From Clostridiales bacterium (GTDB taxonomy: Bacteria > Bacillota > Clostridia > Christensenellales > UBA1242), in NCBI GenBank assembly GCA_003453435.1, contig DMLH01000045.1, positions 1-6,504 of the forward strand: 6,504 nucleotides of DNA. Direction: 5' to 3'. The position numbers were made by a program, and so were the translations under genes. A model generated the notes under the pieces. It was given only the letters and a program-made list of their open reading frames with translations, was not told the DNA's origin and made no database searches. Below, piece by piece: positions 5,904 through 6,504 of the stretch (its first letter is position 1; every line of letters starts with the position of its first letter).

Positions 5904-5932
5904 ATTATACTTTAAATGGTTAAATATGCCAA
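5904..5932 (-). promoter_or_regulatory. Promoter of the 60-aa protein/trxB unit
   Basis: TTGGCA (5927-5932, 5 of 6) and a perfect TATAAT (5904-5909) are 17 bases apart. Transcription would begin near 5897. The first two bases of the -35 box lie inside the base of the terminator stem of the upstream gene. Confidence 0.82.
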
Positions 5933-5962
5933 CAAAAAATACCCTTTTGGGTATTTTTTGTT
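5931..5962. terminator. Symmetrical rho-independent terminator
   Basis: The perfect 14-bp arms AACAAAAAATACCC and GGGTATTTTTTGTT flank a TTTT loop. Both strands give a GGGTA-type stem end followed by a six-base T run, so it could work in either direction. Here it would end transcription from the gene at 6086-6504; no plus-strand gene points into it. Confidence 0.85.
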
Positions 5963-5964
5963 AA

Positions 5965-5996
5965 CCAATTTCAGTTTGTAATAATTGCAAAATTGG
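5965..5996 (-). other. Second hairpin in the 3' region upstream of the terminator
   Basis: The outer arms CCAAT / ATTGG (5965-5969 and 5992-5996) enclose an inner 7-bp stem (5975-5981 with 5985-5991, one G-T pair) with a 3-base loop and a 5-base bulge. The rest of the gap (5997-6085) is plain AT-rich sequence with no open reading frame or clear promoter. The hairpin is most simply part of the 3' untranslated region of the right-edge gene, perhaps protecting the mRNA end. Confidence 0.35.
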
Positions 5997-6085
5997 GCAA
6001 ATATAACCTTTTTTTTGTATAATTAAACAATATTTAAACTTATATTTAATTACAAAATTAATGTTTAAAGATTCGTTAAAATGAT

Positions 6086-6504
6086 TTAGTCATTAGCATC
6101 TATATTAACATTGGTTATAATTTCTGGATAGAAACGTGTTGAACTGATTTCGGCATCAGGACAAATAAAGAATTCCGGTCCATAATTCTCAAACAAACTT
6201 CTTGTTTTACTGTAGAATGTTGGTACATAATAAAGCGTTTCATATTGTTTTCTATACAATTGACTTTGCTCATAGTATTCTTCATGTGTTCTGTAATAGA
6301 AAATGCTCTTGTTGTCTTCTTTGAACTTTAAATAATACTCATTTCCTTCTTCATATAATCCGTTGTCGCCGACTGGCACATATTCCTTCTCAACATTTCG
6401 TACATATAACCTTGGCTTTAAGTCTTTAAATAAATTTTCGTCGGTATTTTTAATTTTGATATATACATCGTCGTATTCATCTCCAAGATAAGGCGTTAGC
6501 ATAT
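6086..6504 (-). CDS. Unrecognised protein, C-terminal part, cut by the window edge
   Basis: The frame is open from the right edge to a TAA at 6086. An ATG at 6500-6502 is visible, but only two bases lie beyond it, so it is probably internal and the gene most likely starts outside the window. The visible 138 residues are rich in Tyr, Glu, Asp and Asn (for example EEYYEQSQLYRKQYETLYY) and alternate short strands with charged loops. This suggests a beta-rich or mixed domain with no membrane segment. I cannot assign a family. The end is followed after 120 bases by the terminator at 5931-5962. Confidence 0.75.
   Translation of the reverse strand, partial: MLTPYLGDEYDDVYIKIKNTDENLFKDLKPRLYVRNVEKEYVPVGDNGLYEEGNEYYLKFKEDNKSIFYYRTHEEYYEQSQLYRKQYETLYYVPTFYSKTRSLFENYGPEFFICPDAEISSTRFYPEIITNVNIDAND

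Overview
This 6.5-kb window is very AT-rich, and every gene I accept lies on the minus strand, so transcription runs from the right edge to the left. The Shine-Dalgarno (SD) sequences (AAGGAGAG, GAGGT, AGGTGAGG), the near-consensus housekeeping promoters with 17-bp spacers and the hairpin-plus-T-run terminators point to a low-GC Firmicutes-type bacterium. That assignment is an inference, and I cannot name a species. All tryptophans checked are TGG, and the uracil-DNA glycosylase gene ends with TGA, so TGA is a stop here and the Mycoplasma-type code is not in use.

Layout from right to left, in the direction of transcription. At 6086-6504 is the 3' part of an unrecognised gene cut by the window edge. 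It is followed by an AT-rich 3' region with a small hairpin and a strong symmetrical terminator (5931-5962). A promoter whose -35 box overlaps that terminator starts the next unit: a 60-residue acidic protein, a thioredoxin reductase (trxB) and a 141-residue unknown protein that overlaps the end of trxB by 8 bases. After a 103-base gap comes a short DUF885-type predicted zinc peptidase with a very strong SD. Next is uracil-DNA glycosylase (ung), whose best start sits 6 bases from a perfect -10 box, suggesting a leaderless message. A near-perfect promoter (TTGACA, 17 bp, TAGAAT) then drives two tandem paralogues of unknown function, closed by a terminator at 1240-1263. Finally, a promoter whose spacer is a perfect inverted repeat drives a membrane-anchored DUF2726-like protein. 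A 127-residue unknown follows, closed by a terminator at 22-39.

Only trxB (thiol redox), ung (base-excision repair) and, less surely, the DUF885 peptidase have recognisable roles. These look like independent functions sharing one strand rather than one pathway. The most unusual features are the tandem paralogues, which share 98 of 100 bases from the start codon onward but diverge strongly afterwards. Next come the inverted repeats placed in or at two promoters, the probable leaderless ung transcript, and the altered NADPH-binding motif in the thioredoxin reductase. I see no mobile element, CRISPR array, tRNA or rRNA. No gene-free stretch exceeds 300 bases; the longest is 5858-6085.
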